A DNA stretch of 64,000 nucleotides, from NCBI RefSeq assembly GCF_034356035.1, contig NZ_CP136423.1, positions 3,162,001 to 3,226,000 on the forward strand, given 5' to 3'. A program made the translations under genes and the position numbers. Under the pieces are notes generated by a model that was given only the letters and a program-made list of their open reading frames with translations, did no database searches and had not been told where the DNA came from. This document shows positions 1 to 9,399 of this stretch, one piece after another; the stretch's first letter is position 1, and every line of letters begins with the position of its first letter. This DNA comes from Blautia hydrogenotrophica DSM 10507. GTDB taxonomy: Bacteria > Bacillota > Clostridia > Lachnospirales > Lachnospiraceae.

Positions 1-842
1 GAAACACTGTCATCAACATTGCCCTCGGCCTGCTGTGTATCCACTTCCTGGTTTTGCGCTTCGTTTTGCTCTACCTGAGCCGCAGCTGCTGCTTTTTCCT
101 GCTCAGCCTCCGCCATCAAGGAGCCAATGTCACTGTTTTGTTTGCTCACCTGGGCTACCAAATAATCTGCCTCGGCCTGATTGCTGCTGATCTGCTGTGC
201 ATATTGTTGGATATTAGAACTCGTGGAAGACACTAAGTCCCGCACTTCCTGTCTCTTCTCGGAACTCTCCGTGCGAAGCTTCTTAATCTCTTTCACTTCT
301 TTTTCGATTGTCTCCTCGTGTTCACTGACTGTTTTCTTTGTTTCTTCGTATTCTTTTAACATATTTCTGTCATACTCAGCAACTTTGGACATATTCTCAG
401 CACGGTTGAGAAAATCCGCAAAACTGGTAGACTCGCACAAAATGTCCAAAAGACTGTCTTGGCCATTTTCATACATATAGGAAATTCGAAGCTTCATACT
501 TTCATACTGCTTCGCCTCTTTTTCTTTTGCCTTCTTTAAATCTTTCTTAACCTTCTTCAGTTCTTCTGACTTTTCCCCTGCCTTGACAGTCAGCTCTTCG
601 ATTCCCTCTGTCAAAGTATCATATTGACTGTCTAAGTCTGCCAGATACTGCTCCAGGTCTGCCTTCTGGCTCTCCAGACTCTGGATTCTTTCCTGTGTCG
701 CTGCAAGATTGGACTGTGTTTCTGCTTTCTCTGACTGTGCTGCTTCGATTTTCTCTTGAGTGGTAGCCCCTAAAACGGGCACTACAGAACTCATCGCCAC
801 AACTCCTGCTAAGAGCAGCGAAAGAACCTTTCTTTTCTTCAT
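1..842 (-). CDS. Secreted coiled-coil peptidoglycan hydrolase, N-terminal part (CwlO/NlpC-P60 type), cut by window edge
   Basis: The frame is open from an ATG at 842 down to base 1, so only the first ~280 residues are present. It starts MKKRKVLSLLLAGVVAMSS, a clear signal peptide ending near VLGA, with a GAGGTG ribosome site 8 bases upstream. The mature part is almost wholly Glu/Lys/Gln-rich coiled coil, followed by a short stretch (about residues 160-175) that contains YENGQDSLLDILCES, seen in the hook region of CwlO-like proteins. The end is Ala/Gln-rich, as in a linker. In this family an NlpC/P60 or CHAP endopeptidase domain follows, but it would lie outside the window, so the catalytic type is inferred. 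It probably acts outside the membrane and may be controlled by an FtsEX-type partner, none of which is visible here. Confidence 0.75.
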   Translation of the reverse strand, partial: MKKRKVLSLLLAGVVAMSSVVPVLGATTQEKIEAAQSEKAETQSNLAATQERIQSLESQKADLEQYLADLDSQYDTLTEGIEELTVKAGEKSEELKKVKKDLKKAKEKEAKQYESMKLRISYMYENGQDSLLDILCESTSFADFLNRAENMSKVAEYDRNMLKEYEETKKTVSEHEETIEKEVKEIKKLRTESSEKRQEVRDLVSSTSSNIQQYAQQISSNQAEADYLVAQVSKQNSDIGSLMAEAEQEKAAAAAQVEQNEAQNQEVDTQQAEGNVDDSV

Positions 843-985
843 AATAACACCTCATATATCCTTTCTAGCCCATAGTATAACATATATCTTAAAAAAATCA
901 ATACTTTCTCATAACATTTGTAACATTTACGTAATATTTCCACTATCCGTATATCACTGTTCCACAAGGTGTTTCACATATACAA

Positions 986-1151
986 AGTTGACTCGCCTCC
1001 CCATTCCCTTAATTTCGAAGGGCGTAATCCCACTTAACGTACCGCCGCAACACCGCAAAGCCATAAAATTCTCATATTGCGGGATATGCATCCTGCCCGG
1101 AGAATTTTATTTATTAGGAAATCCAACGGAATAACCTAGTAAATAAAAAGG
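986..1151 (+). repeat. Element A copy 1 (diverged)
   Basis: A degenerate copy of the intergenic element that recurs through the window. Recognisable parts are the CCCTT/AAGGG hairpin, the CCGCAACACCGC block, TTGCGG, and TGCATCCTGCCCGGAG. The terminal hairpin pairs 1105-1118 with 1135-1148 (TTTTATTTATTAGG with CCTAGTAAATAAAA, one G-T wobble). Its right arm forms the T-tract of the minus-strand spoVG terminator. The rest of the 843-1208 gap holds only AT-rich sequence and the promoter side of the hydrolase gene. Confidence 0.75.
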
Positions 1152-1170
1152 AAGGCGTCTCTCGACGCCT
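1141..1170 (-). terminator. Intrinsic terminator of spoVG
   Basis: On the minus strand AGGCGTC-GAGA-GACGCCT (1153-1170) is followed by TCCTTTTTATTT. It lies 39 bases after the spoVG stop and reads into element A copy 1. Confidence 0.8.
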
Positions 1171-1208
1171 CCCTCTTCTCATAACTTAATATGTAAGGTG
1201 ATTACATC

Positions 1209-1496
1209 CTATGCATCTGCCTGCACCATTTCCGGCTCAGCTTCCATTACTTCTTCAAATTTTTTCAAAATTATTTTTTGTATTCTCTCACGGGTATCTG
1301 AATTAATCGGATGTGCAATATCTCTGTACTCGCCGTCCGCGGCCTTGCGGCTGGGCATTGCTATAAACAAGCCCTTTTCGCCGTCAATCACTTTGATATC
1401 ATGTACCACAAACTCATCATCAATTGTAATTGATACCACTGCTTTCATCTTTCCTTCTTTTGCTACTTTTCTTACACGCACGTCGGTTATATTCAT
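1209..1496 (-). CDS. spoVG: Septation regulator / RNA-binding protein SpoVG
   Basis: A protein of 95 residues that matches SpoVG over its length: [11 protein letters not shown] start, the middle [15 protein letters not shown], then [24 protein letters not shown]. SpoVG is a small nucleic-acid-binding regulator that in bacilli affects asymmetric septation and, in several Firmicutes, gene expression through RNA binding. I start it at the ATG at 1496 because AAAGGGG lies 8 bases upstream; an upstream in-frame ATG at 1520 would add MAMKGACV without a good ribosome site. It stands alone with its own terminator, downstream of glgD on the same strand with a gap of about 100 bases. C-terminal length ([14 protein letters not shown]) is normal for clostridia. 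Confidence 0.95.
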   Translation of the reverse strand: MNITDVRVRKVAKEGKMKAVVSITIDDEFVVHDIKVIDGEKGLFIAMPSRKAADGEYRDIAHPINSDTRERIQKIILKKFEEVMEAEPEMVQADA

Positions 1497-1592
1497 CACA
1501 CATGCCCCTTTCATCGCCATTCTCTTTTTCTAGTACCTTTTATTCTTCTTATGACAAGAGAGATTTCCGCATCTCAATGCGGCTCATCCCCG

Positions 1593-2708
1593 TCATAGAA
1601 CATATCTTTCGTTCTGCTCCACAACAATCTTAATTTCCCCTTCACCGCAGTGATAAGAATTTGCGCGGATTGTATCCCGGCTCTCCACAATACAGTTCTC
1701 GATGTGAGTATTATCTCCCAAATATACGTCATTGAGAATCACCGAGTTCTTAATTACACAGTTATTTCCCACAAATACTTTCTTAAACAGTACAGAATTT
1801 TCCACTGTGCCATTAATAATACAGCCACTGGCCACAAGACTATTTTTCACGACCGCACCCGGATTGTACTTTGCCGGAGGAAGATCATCAATCTTCGTCT
1901 TAATCCCAGGCTCCTGGCGGAAGAAATAATCTCTTACCTCAGGTTTCAAAAAGTCCATATTCGTCTGATAATAAGATTCCACTGTCGAGATATTGCTCCA
2001 GTAGGAATTGATCTTATATCCATAAATTCTCTTCAAATTCTTATACCGGATTAAAATATCTTTCACAAAATCATGCCGGTTCTCCTGAGCACATTTTTCA
2101 ATCAGCTCAATCAGTTGTCTTCTCCTAAGCACATAAATTCCTGTGGAAATTGTATGATAGCTGGAAACCATCGGTTTCTCCTCAAAATCCTCGATTCTGC
2201 AATCTTCATTCATACGAATCATGCCAAAACGTTCCACATCCGAATCATTCGCATCTTTACAGACAACCGTGATGTCTGCCCGCTTTGCGATATGGTATTC
2301 CAGCACCTTATTGTAATCCATCTTATAGATTCCATCGCCCGACGCAATCACAACATATGGCTCATGACTATTTTTCAGCCAGCTCAAATTCTGATAGATC
2401 GCATCTGCGGTTCCCTGATACCAGAAACCGTTGTCCGGAGTCACCGTAGGGGTAAAAACATATAAGCCTCCCTGCTTTCTTCCAAAATCCCACCATTTGG
2501 AGGAACTCAGATGCTCATTCAGCGATCTGGAATTGTACTGAGTCAGCACAGCTACCTTCTGAATATGGGAGTTTGACATATTGCTCAGTGCAAAATCAAT
2601 GCTCCGGTAACTGCCCCCAATGGGCATTGCCGCGATCGCTCTCTTATTGGATAGTTCTCTCATGCGGTTGTTGTTTCCGCCTGCTAAAATAATGCCAATT
2701 GCTCTCAT
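1593..2708 (-). CDS. glgD: Glucose-1-phosphate adenylyltransferase-like subunit GlgD
   Basis: 371 residues, nucleotidyltransferase fold with a C-terminal left-handed beta-helix. It pairs with GlgC to make ADP-glucose for glycogen synthesis. The nucleotide loop reads [15 protein letters not shown], whereas GlgC has the canonical GGQGSRL; this fits the known view that GlgD is a poorly catalytic, modulating subunit. Other family marks are [29 protein letters not shown] and FEEKP. The start overlaps the stop of glgC by 4 bases (ATGA), so translation is probably coupled, which also explains its weak ribosome site. glgB lies at the other end of the window, outside this operon. Confidence 0.93.
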   Translation of the reverse strand: MRAIGIILAGGNNNRMRELSNKRAIAAMPIGGSYRSIDFALSNMSNSHIQKVAVLTQYNSRSLNEHLSSSKWWDFGRKQGGLYVFTPTVTPDNGFWYQGTADAIYQNLSWLKNSHEPYVVIASGDGIYKMDYNKVLEYHIAKRADITVVCKDANDSDVERFGMIRMNEDCRIEDFEEKPMVSSYHTISTGIYVLRRRQLIELIEKCAQENRHDFVKDILIRYKNLKRIYGYKINSYWSNISTVESYYQTNMDFLKPEVRDYFFRQEPGIKTKIDDLPPAKYNPGAVVKNSLVASGCIINGTVENSVLFKKVFVGNNCVIKNSVILNDVYLGDNTHIENCIVESRDTIRANSYHCGEGEIKIVVEQNERYVL

Positions 2709-3982
2709 GCTCTGTCACCGTCCTTTTTAATTACTCCCCCGCTTACCAGCTCACCGTTAGGGTAATCTTCTTTTGTAGTCACACCTCTCAGAGCAGTGTT
2801 CTTTCCTATTTTGACTCCATCAGGAATTACGCTTCCTTCCCCAATGGTGACAAGACCAAAGGCATACACCGCCGGCTTTAACACATTAGGAGTATTCTCA
2901 TCGCCACACCCCAACACAACGTTCTTCCCTACAATGACGTCCTCCGCTATGATGGACTTGTCCATTACTGTCCCTTCTCCCACTACGGAATTTCTCATAA
3001 TGATGGAGTCTCTGACAACCGCTCCCTGTTCAACTTTTACATTTGGACCTATCACGGAGTTATGTACCTCTCCATAGATCTCAGCCCCTTCTCCTATCAG
3101 GCTTTTCTCCACAACCGCATCTGATGAAATATACTGCGGTGGTATGATATCTCCCTTGGTATAGATCTTCCAAAATTCTTCATACAGATTAAACTCAGGA
3201 ATAATGTCAATCAACTCCATATTGGCTTCCCAGTAAGATCCAAGAGTTCCAACATCCTTCCAATATCCATTATATTCATAAGCAAACAGCCTCTGTCCCT
3301 TTTCTTTACAATACGGAAGCACATGCTTACCGAAATCACAGCTTTGCTGATCTTTCAGCGCGTACAATGCTTCTCTTAGCACTTCCCATGTAAAGATGTA
3401 AATTCCCATAGACGCTAGGTTGCTGCTAGGCTTTTCTGGTTTCTCCTCAAATTCTGTAATACGTCCCGTCTCATCCGTCACCATAATCCCAAATCGGCTG
3501 GCCTCCTCTATGGGCACTGGCATCGTCGCTATGGTGATATCCGCCTTATTCGCCTTGTGATAATCCAGCATCACCTCATAATCCATCTTATAAATATGGT
3601 CTCCTGACAGAATCAACACATAATCTGGATTATACTGTTCCATATAAGACATATTCTGGAAAATGGCATTTGCAGTACCTGTATACCACTCGCTGCTAGT
3701 ACTCTTCTCATAAGGAGGAAGAACGGTGACGCCGCCTTCGTTCCGGTCCAAGTCCCAAGGAATGCCAATTCCAATATGCGTGTTTAACCGCAGTGGCTGA
3801 TACTGAGTCAAAACACCCACCGTATCAATATTAGAATTGATACAATTGCTCAGAGGAAAATCAATGATTCTATATTTTCCTCCAAAGGCTACCGCCGGTT
3901 TTGCAACACGCTCAGTCAAAACGCCTAATCTGCTGCCTTGTCCGCCTGCCAAAAGCATGGCAATCATTTCTTTCTTAATCAT
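2705..3982 (-). CDS. glgC: Glucose-1-phosphate adenylyltransferase GlgC
   Basis: 425 residues. It catalyses ATP + glucose-1-phosphate to ADP-glucose + PPi, the committed step of glycogen synthesis. Visible marks: [20 protein letters not shown] (G-loop and catalytic Arg), [29 protein letters not shown] (metal-binding Asp), [21 protein letters not shown], and a C-terminal beta-helix rich in hexapeptide repeats (about residues 290-400). The start is fixed by AGAGGTG 5 bases upstream and by the expected [15 protein letters not shown]-terminus. It is first in a glgC-glgD operon with a promoter at 4013-4041. Confidence 0.96.
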   Translation of the reverse strand: MIKKEMIAMLLAGGQGSRLGVLTERVAKPAVAFGGKYRIIDFPLSNCINSNIDTVGVLTQYQPLRLNTHIGIGIPWDLDRNEGGVTVLPPYEKSTSSEWYTGTANAIFQNMSYMEQYNPDYVLILSGDHIYKMDYEVMLDYHKANKADITIATMPVPIEEASRFGIMVTDETGRITEFEEKPEKPSSNLASMGIYIFTWEVLREALYALKDQQSCDFGKHVLPYCKEKGQRLFAYEYNGYWKDVGTLGSYWEANMELIDIIPEFNLYEEFWKIYTKGDIIPPQYISSDAVVEKSLIGEGAEIYGEVHNSVIGPNVKVEQGAVVRDSIIMRNSVVGEGTVMDKSIIAEDVIVGKNVVLGCGDENTPNVLKPAVYAFGLVTIGEGSVIPDGVKIGKNTALRGVTTKEDYPNGELVSGGVIKKDGDRA

Positions 3983-4012
3983 GCAATCACCTCTTGAACG
4001 TTATGATAAAAT

Positions 4013-4041
4013 ATTATAGCATACTTTTATACATTAGTGAA
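4013..4041 (-). promoter_or_regulatory. Probable sigma-A promoter of glgCD
   Basis: On the minus strand: TTCACT (-35), 17-base spacer ending in ATGC, TATAAT (-10), making an extended -10. It lies 31 bases before the glgC start codon. Confidence 0.65.
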
Positions 4042-4340
4042 CATATATTACAAATTTTTCAAAATACATTTTCATTTTTTATTGTAATTGCATACAACTT
4101 TTTACATCATTTTACATATTTCGTCAGGAAATTATGCATAATGCTCGATTTTCCCTCCACCTTTTAGATATTTTGCCTAAATCCCATCCCGTGAATAAAT
4201 ACTTTCCATTTTTTACGTTTCGGAGTATAATATTTTTCAAAATTAGAATAGCAGTTCTGTCACGCTGTGTCGGATTTTTCCCTCATCAGCCACATGGTTG
4301 AACTGTTATAAATTAAGATTGCAAAAAGGAGCCATTCATT
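4042..4340. other. AT-rich divergent intergenic region between glgC and murC
   Basis: No ORF or RNA gene is recognisable. A possible plus-strand murC promoter is TTCCAT-16-TATAAT at 4204-4231. That leaves a leader of about 110 bases before the murC ribosome site AAAGGAG; I see no known riboswitch in it. Confidence 0.5.
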
Positions 4341-5720
4341 ATGTACAGAATAGACTTTAACACCCCTCAACATATCCACTTTATCGGAATTGGCGGAATC
4401 AGTATGAGCGGTCTGGCTGAAATCCTTTTGGATAAAGGTTTCCAAATTTCCGGTTCTGATTCCAAAACAAGCCCTCTGACTCAAGCCCTAGAAGCCAAAG
4501 GAGCCCAAATCTTCTACGGCCAGCGTTCTTCAAATATTCAGGACTCCGTGGACGTTGTAGTCTTCACCGCAGCTATTCATCCTGACAACCCTGAATATTC
4601 CTGCGCTGTGAAAAAGAGACTTCCAATGCTGACCCGAGCTGAGCTACTTGGACAAATCATGAGAAATTATGATACCCCAATCGCAGTGGCCGGCACTCAT
4701 GGAAAGACCACCACCACATCCATGATTTCCCATATTCTCTTGGAAAGCGACTGTGATCCGACAATCTCCGTGGGGGGAATTTTACCTGTCATAGGAGGCA
4801 ATATCCGAGTGGGAAACTCTGAGACCTTTGTCACAGAAGCCTGCGAGTATACCAACAGTTTTCTCAGCTTCTTCCCCAAGATCAGCCTGATTCTCAATAT
4901 CGACGCAGATCACTTAGATTTCTTCAAGGATATAGAAGATATACGCCACTCTTTCCGTCTGTTCGCAGAAAAACTCCCTGCGGACGGTACATTGATCATT
5001 AACAGTGATACAGATAAATATACAGAAATTATTCGAGATCTTCCATGTGAAATTATTACCTATGGTCTAAACAGCAATGCGGACTACACAGCCCAAAATA
5101 TTCAATACAATGAATACGGCTATGCCACCTTTGACTGTGTCAAAGACGGAGTCAACTTGGGGACTTACTCTCTGAGTGTACCGGGTATCCATAATGTCTC
5201 CAATGCTCTGGCAACTCTAGTCTTAGGTTTTAAGCTTGGTCTAAACAGCGAGGCGTTGAAGACTGGACTAAAACATTTCCAAGGCACTGATCGCCGTTTT
5301 CAGTACAAAGGTAAGGTAGGAGAAGTAACCGTCATAGATGACTATGCTCACCATCCCACTGAGATCAAAGCTACCTTGACAGCTGCTAAAAATTATCCCC
5401 ATAAATCCTTATGGTGCGTTTTTCAGCCTCACACATACACCAGAACCAAAGCACTGCTACCAGAATTTGCAAGAGCTTTGACTTTCGCAGATCATGTAGT
5501 GCTGGCCGACATATATGCCGCCAGGGAGACCGACAATCTGGGAATCTCTTCCAGAGATCTTCAAAAACAGATTTTGGAACTTGGAACAGACTGTCATTAC
5601 TTTTCAACTTTTGACGAAATTGAAAATTATCTTCTTGAGAATTGTATCCCCGGCGATTTGTTGATAACTATGGGAGCCGGAGATGTTGTAAATATTGGAG
5701 AAGACCTTCTCGGGCAATAG
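4341..5720 (+). CDS. murC: UDP-N-acetylmuramate--L-alanine ligase
   Basis: 459 residues. It adds L-alanine to UDP-MurNAc in the cytoplasm, the first amino-acid step of peptidoglycan precursor synthesis. N-terminal UDP-binding segment HFIGIGGISMSGLAEILLD, ATP loop AGTHGKTTTTSMI (about residues 115-127), the EACEYTNSF motif, HLDFF, and C-terminal DDYAHHPTEIKATL. Length is normal. AAAAAGGAG lies 9 bases before the ATG. It is monocistronic here, followed by a terminator, and unlinked to murF/ddl at 25-27 kb, which is common in Lachnospiraceae. Confidence 0.97.
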   Translation: MYRIDFNTPQHIHFIGIGGISMSGLAEILLDKGFQISGSDSKTSPLTQALEAKGAQIFYGQRSSNIQDSVDVVVFTAAIHPDNPEYSCAVKKRLPMLTRAELLGQIMRNYDTPIAVAGTHGKTTTTSMISHILLESDCDPTISVGGILPVIGGNIRVGNSETFVTEACEYTNSFLSFFPKISLILNIDADHLDFFKDIEDIRHSFRLFAEKLPADGTLIINSDTDKYTEIIRDLPCEIITYGLNSNADYTAQNIQYNEYGYATFDCVKDGVNLGTYSLSVPGIHNVSNALATLVLGFKLGLNSEALKTGLKHFQGTDRRFQYKGKVGEVTVIDDYAHHPTEIKATLTAAKNYPHKSLWCVFQPHTYTRTKALLPEFARALTFADHVVLADIYAARETDNLGISSRDLQKQILELGTDCHYFSTFDEIENYLLENCIPGDLLITMGAGDVVNIGEDLLGQ

Positions 5721-5911
5721 TTTTCCACATTATCCACATGCTTATACACATTTTTGTGATTTAGGCATGTGGATTTTTTGTGTATAAATCAATTCGCATA
5801 TTCCGACAGCCTTTTCCGCGATTTTTCCCCTTTTTACCCGTTTCTTCGACTTTTACACCTCCATGTCCTCTAATACTCTCCGTTTTATCCACATTATCCA
5901 CACTTTCCACA
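5721..5911. promoter_or_regulatory. Cluster of DnaA-box-like 9-mers upstream of dnaD-dnaC
   Basis: Exact TTATCCACA occurs at 5730-5738, 5885-5893 and 5894-5902. TTATACACA occurs at 5742-5750 and, on the other strand, at 5779-5787. Near matches are TTTTCCACA (5721-5729), AAATCCACA (minus, 5768-5776) and CTTTCCACA (5903-5911). That is eight matches or near-matches in 190 bases, immediately before the replication-initiation operon. DnaA binding is inferred from the consensus. Confidence 0.65.
5733..5780 (+). terminator. murC terminator made of DnaA-box-like arms
   Basis: ATCCACATGC (5733-5742) pairs with GCATGTGGAT (5765-5774), followed by TTTTTG. The loop holds a second small pairing, ACACAttttTGTG. 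The arms overlap sequences matching DnaA boxes. Confidence 0.6.
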
Positions 5912-5994
5912 CTTATATTCTAAATTTCTACAGCTTTGTGCCCTTCAATTCTGCCCCCTTTCTTTATTATATGCCATTTTCCCTTCCTTGAAAT

Positions 5995-6040
5995 GTGTCA
6001 CTGCTCACAAACCACAAATGAGTGAACCGTAACTAAATCT
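5995..6040 (+). repeat. Element B copy 1 (partial)
   Basis: GTGTCACTGCTCACAAACC followed by ACAAATGAGTGAACCGTAAC matches the right half of the repeats at 50584-50691 and 56964-57118. It lies in the dnaD promoter region. Confidence 0.55.
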
Positions 6041-6076
6041 CTTAAAAATCCTATTCTCATTTAGAAACGGGTATGT

Positions 6077-6082
6077 TATAAT
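6077..6082 (+). promoter_or_regulatory. Likely -10 element of the dnaD-dnaC-prs operon
   Basis: TATGTTATAAT provides an extended -10 (TGT-TATAAT) 61 bases before the chosen dnaD start. No convincing -35 is present. Confidence 0.5.
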
Positions 6083-6143
6083 TTCAAAATAGATGCTGTA
6101 ATTCATGCGAATACACATAAATAGAAAGAGAGTGTTGGAATTC

Positions 6144-7193
6144 ATGAGTCCAATTATGATACATAAACTTCCCTGGACCGGTGTCACTGTGATCTCAAAC
6201 CAGTTCCTGGACCTGTATATGCCTCAGGCGAACGGAGAATTTGTAAAAATATATCTATATTTGCTGCGCATGCAAAATCTTGCACAGCCTCTTAGCCTTA
6301 CCTCAATTGCCGACAGATTAAACTGTACAGAAGGCGATGTCATGCGCGCTTTAAAATACTGGGAAAAATCCGGCCTTCTCTCATTAACCTCCAACGCATC
6401 TGGCGAGATTTCGGATATCTATTTTTTGGATTTTCCTGGGGAGGCCACTGCCTCCTTGGAGGCTTCACCTGTAGATTCCGTAAAACCTGAGGTAGTCCCC
6501 AATGTACAAAAAGCTCCTCAGAAAGTTACACTCACAGCGGACAGACTGAAAGAGTTAAAAGAAAATGAAGATGTTGTCCAGCTCCTGTATATCGCAGAGC
6601 AATACCTGGGCAGAACCTTGACAGCCACAGATACCAATACTTTGATGTATTTCTATGACCAGTTGGAAATGTCAGCAGAACTTATCGAATATCTTATCGA
6701 GTACTGTGTCTCCAAAGGCAGCCGCAGTATCCGTTACATCGAGAAAGTCGCTCTGGGATGGAGGGAAGATGGAATTACCACCGTCACCATGGCCAAACAG
6801 TCCACCAGTGCCTACAATAAGGATTATTTTACAGTCTTAAAAGCGCTCGGTATCAAGAATCGGAATCCTGTCAATCTAGAAATCACCATGATGAATACCT
6901 GGCTCCAGGAGTATGGTTTTTCCCTAGATATCGTCGTGGAAGCCTGTACGAGAACCGTGCTTCAGACCGGGCAGCCCAGCATGCAGTACACAGACAAAAT
7001 CCTACAGGACTGGCGCAAACGAGGCGTAAAACACAAAAAAGACATTGAGGCCTTAGACAGTGCCCACAGAACCCGCCAAAAAGCTTCAAAGGCGGAATCA
7101 ACACCCAAAAATACTTCCAATAATCGTTTTAACAATTTTCATCAAAGAGATTACGACTTTGCAGAATATGAGAAAAAACTGCTGAACCAATAG
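6144..7193 (+). CDS. dnaD: DnaD-domain primosome protein
   Basis: 349 residues from the chosen start. The N-terminal winged-helix part (to about residue 90: DRLNCTEGDVMRALKYWEKSG) is followed by a Pro/Val linker and two DnaB_2/DnaD-like C-terminal domains (about 120-210 and 225-300: YIEKVALGWREDGI and TDKILQDWRKRGV). The YxxxILxxWxxxGI motif binds DNA in this family. In Bacillus DnaD acts after DnaA to help load helicase. I prefer ATG 6144 over 6105 because the family starts close to the winged helix and GGA lies upstream; neither site is strong. It is followed directly by the helicase-loader gene. Confidence 0.88.
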   Translation: MSPIMIHKLPWTGVTVISNQFLDLYMPQANGEFVKIYLYLLRMQNLAQPLSLTSIADRLNCTEGDVMRALKYWEKSGLLSLTSNASGEISDIYFLDFPGEATASLEASPVDSVKPEVVPNVQKAPQKVTLTADRLKELKENEDVVQLLYIAEQYLGRTLTATDTNTLMYFYDQLEMSAELIEYLIEYCVSKGSRSIRYIEKVALGWREDGITTVTMAKQSTSAYNKDYFTVLKALGIKNRNPVNLEITMMNTWLQEYGFSLDIVVEACTRTVLQTGQPSMQYTDKILQDWRKRGVKHKKDIEALDSAHRTRQKASKAESTPKNTSNNRFNNFHQRDYDFAEYEKKLLNQ

Positions 7194-7207
7194 AAAAGGA
7201 ACACAGC

Positions 7208-8206
7208 ATGCTGAGAAATATTGAATATGAGACCATCATGCGGGAATACCAGCGCAGGCAGACTAAGAGCCGGCACGAACAGGAAGATCGTCAGGCAGAA
7301 GTCTACCGCACTTCTCCCCGTTTTCGAGAAATTGACAATGAGATCGCAGCTCTCAGCGTCCAAAAAGCCAGAGAGCTGCTCATGGGGGAACCCAGCACCT
7401 TTAATCTAAAATCCAGGATTCAACTTTTAGCCCAGGAGCGCCAAAGACTCCTAGAGCAATATGGTTTTCCCCCCGATTACCTGTTGCCTCGCTATCAGTG
7501 TAATCTGTGCCAAGATACCGGTTATATTGGGCATGAAAAATGCAGTTGCTTCAAAAAAGCCGTCATCGACCTTTTGTACGGACAGTCTAATCTTCAAGAA
7601 ATTTTGGAAAAAGAGAACTTTGACCACTTTTCTTTCGACTATTATTCTGATAAAATAAAAAATGACGCGACTGGGCTGAGTGCGAAAGAAACCGCTCAAG
7701 CTGCTTTTTCTAAAGCAAAGTATTTTATCGCCCAGTTTGATACAGAATTTCAAAATCTGTTTTTATATGGAGACACTGGGGTCGGAAAAACCTTTTTATC
7801 TCACTGTATTGCAAAAGAGTTGTTGGACAGTGCTCACAGCGTTTTTTATTTTTCTTCTTTTGATTTATTTGACCTGTTTGCACAGAAGACTTTCACCAAA
7901 AATATATCAGCGGAAGAAATCGACAACTATATTTTCAACTGTGACCTGCTGATTATCGACGATCTGGGGACTGAGATGACCAACACGTTTGTGTCATCCC
8001 AACTTTTTTTGTGCATCAACGAGCGGCTTATGCACAAAAAATCCACCATTATTTCCACAAATCTCACTTTGGAAAATTTCTCAGATACCTATTCTGAGCG
8101 GACCTTCTCCAGAATCGCAAGTAACTTTGACATGATAAAACTCATTGGCAAAGATATAAGAATTCAAAAATTATTTCTAGGAGGAAACAAACATGAGTCC
8201 AAGTAA
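7208..8206 (+). CDS. dnaC: DnaC/DnaI-type helicase loader ATPase
   Basis: 332 residues. The N-terminal part contains a Cys cluster CNLCQDTGYIGHEKCSC (about residues 98-114) resembling the zinc-binding N-domain of DnaI. A AAA+ domain follows with Walker A GDTGVGKTFLSH (about 190) and Walker B LLIIDDLGTE (about 250), then the sensor region STNLTLENF and SERTFSRIASNFD. It should load replicative helicase together with the DnaD protein encoded just upstream (14-base gap, AAGGA ribosome site). It overlaps the start of prs by 14 bases, so the three genes form one operon. Confidence 0.92.
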   Translation: MLRNIEYETIMREYQRRQTKSRHEQEDRQAEVYRTSPRFREIDNEIAALSVQKARELLMGEPSTFNLKSRIQLLAQERQRLLEQYGFPPDYLLPRYQCNLCQDTGYIGHEKCSCFKKAVIDLLYGQSNLQEILEKENFDHFSFDYYSDKIKNDATGLSAKETAQAAFSKAKYFIAQFDTEFQNLFLYGDTGVGKTFLSHCIAKELLDSAHSVFYFSSFDLFDLFAQKTFTKNISAEEIDNYIFNCDLLIIDDLGTEMTNTFVSSQLFLCINERLMHKKSTIISTNLTLENFSDTYSERTFSRIASNFDMIKLIGKDIRIQKLFLGGNKHESK

Positions 8207-9383
8207 CTTAAAAAACCTGGATACTATTCCGGCTGGAAGACTGGGGCTGATCCCACTGGAAAGCTGTGCATCCCTGGGCGCCCATGTAAATGATTGGTTG
8301 GTAAAATGGCGTTCCGAGCGCAGGGAGGAAGAAGATTCCTCTCTGGCTTTTGAAGGATACCGCAGAGACTCTTATTTGATCGACGTAAATACCCCCCGCT
8401 TTGGTTCCGGCGAGGCAAAAGGAGTCATCAATGAATCTGTCCGCGGCGACGACATCTATATTATGGTAGACGTCTGCAATTACAGTATGACCTACCGAAT
8501 CGCCAAATACACAAATCTGATGTCTCCGGACGATCATTTTCAGGACTTAAAACGCGTGATCGCTGCCATCGGCGGAAAAGCGCGCAGAATCAACGTAATC
8601 ATGCCGTACCTCTATGAGAGTCGTCAAAGCATCCGCAAAAACCGCGAATCTTTGGACTGTGCTAATGCACTTCAGGAATTGGTCAACATGGGAGTTGAGA
8701 ATATTCTGACCTTTGACGCCCATGATGCTAGAGTCCAAAATTCTACTCCACTGCACGGATTCGAGACTGTTCCTTCTTCCTACCAATTCATCAAAGCACT
8801 TTTAAAGTGTGAGGATGATCTGCGCATAGACAATGAGAATTTTATGATTATCAGTCCTGACGAGGGCAGTATGAACCGTGCAATCTACCTGGCAAATGTC
8901 CTGAAGGTGGATATGGGAATGTTCTATCGCCGCCGCGATTACTCTAAAAAAGTCAGCGGTTTGCACCCGGTAGTCGCTCATGAATTTCTAGGTCCGAAAG
9001 TAGCCGGAAAAGATGTCATCATCATTGACGACATGATTTCCTCAGGAGATACCATGCTGGAAGTCGCAGAATTGCTGAAGTCCCGTCAGGTGAGAAAAAT
9101 CTTCCTCTGCTCCACCTTTGGACTTTTCACGGAAGGACTGGAAAAATTTGACACCGCATACGAAAAGGGCCTGATCGACAGGGTACTGACCACTAATCTG
9201 GCCTATCAGTCTCCGGAACTGCTGAGCCGTCCATACTATGTAAGCTGTGACATGAGCAAGTACATTGCTCTGCTGATTGACACTCTAAACCACGATCTGT
9301 CTATTAGCCGTCTGTTAAACCCAGTGGACCGTATCACCCGTTGTGTCAACAATTATAAAAAAGAACACGGACAGCCCGTGTAA
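8193..9383 (+). CDS. prs: Ribose-phosphate pyrophosphokinase (PRPP synthetase), long form
   Basis: 396 residues, longer than the usual ~315 because of an N-terminal extension and insertions. It makes PRPP from ribose-5-phosphate and ATP for nucleotide, His and Trp synthesis. Motifs: DVCNYSMTYR, NVIMPYLYESRQ, LTFDAHDARVQN, IISPDEGSMNRA and the PRPP loop VIIIDDMISSGDTM (about residue 275). AGGAGG lies 7 bases before the ATG, inside the end of dnaC. The long form is typical of Lachnospiraceae. Placement after dnaD-dnaC links nucleotide supply to replication initiation; that link is inference. Confidence 0.93.
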   Translation: MSPSNLKNLDTIPAGRLGLIPLESCASLGAHVNDWLVKWRSERREEEDSSLAFEGYRRDSYLIDVNTPRFGSGEAKGVINESVRGDDIYIMVDVCNYSMTYRIAKYTNLMSPDDHFQDLKRVIAAIGGKARRINVIMPYLYESRQSIRKNRESLDCANALQELVNMGVENILTFDAHDARVQNSTPLHGFETVPSSYQFIKALLKCEDDLRIDNENFMIISPDEGSMNRAIYLANVLKVDMGMFYRRRDYSKKVSGLHPVVAHEFLGPKVAGKDVIIIDDMISSGDTMLEVAELLKSRQVRKIFLCSTFGLFTEGLEKFDTAYEKGLIDRVLTTNLAYQSPELLSRPYYVSCDMSKYIALLIDTLNHDLSISRLLNPVDRITRCVNNYKKEHGQPV

Positions 9384-9399
9384 AATCGGTACAGCCAAA

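Noticed and set aside
1198..1533. Plus-strand 111-residue ORF
   Set aside because: Antisense of spoVG; the minus-strand protein is a clear family member.
5721..5911. Chromosomal replication origin
   Set aside because: The DnaA-box cluster is suggestive, but dnaA, dnaN, rpmH and gyrase genes are absent and no obvious unwinding element is seen; a regulatory cluster is the safer reading.
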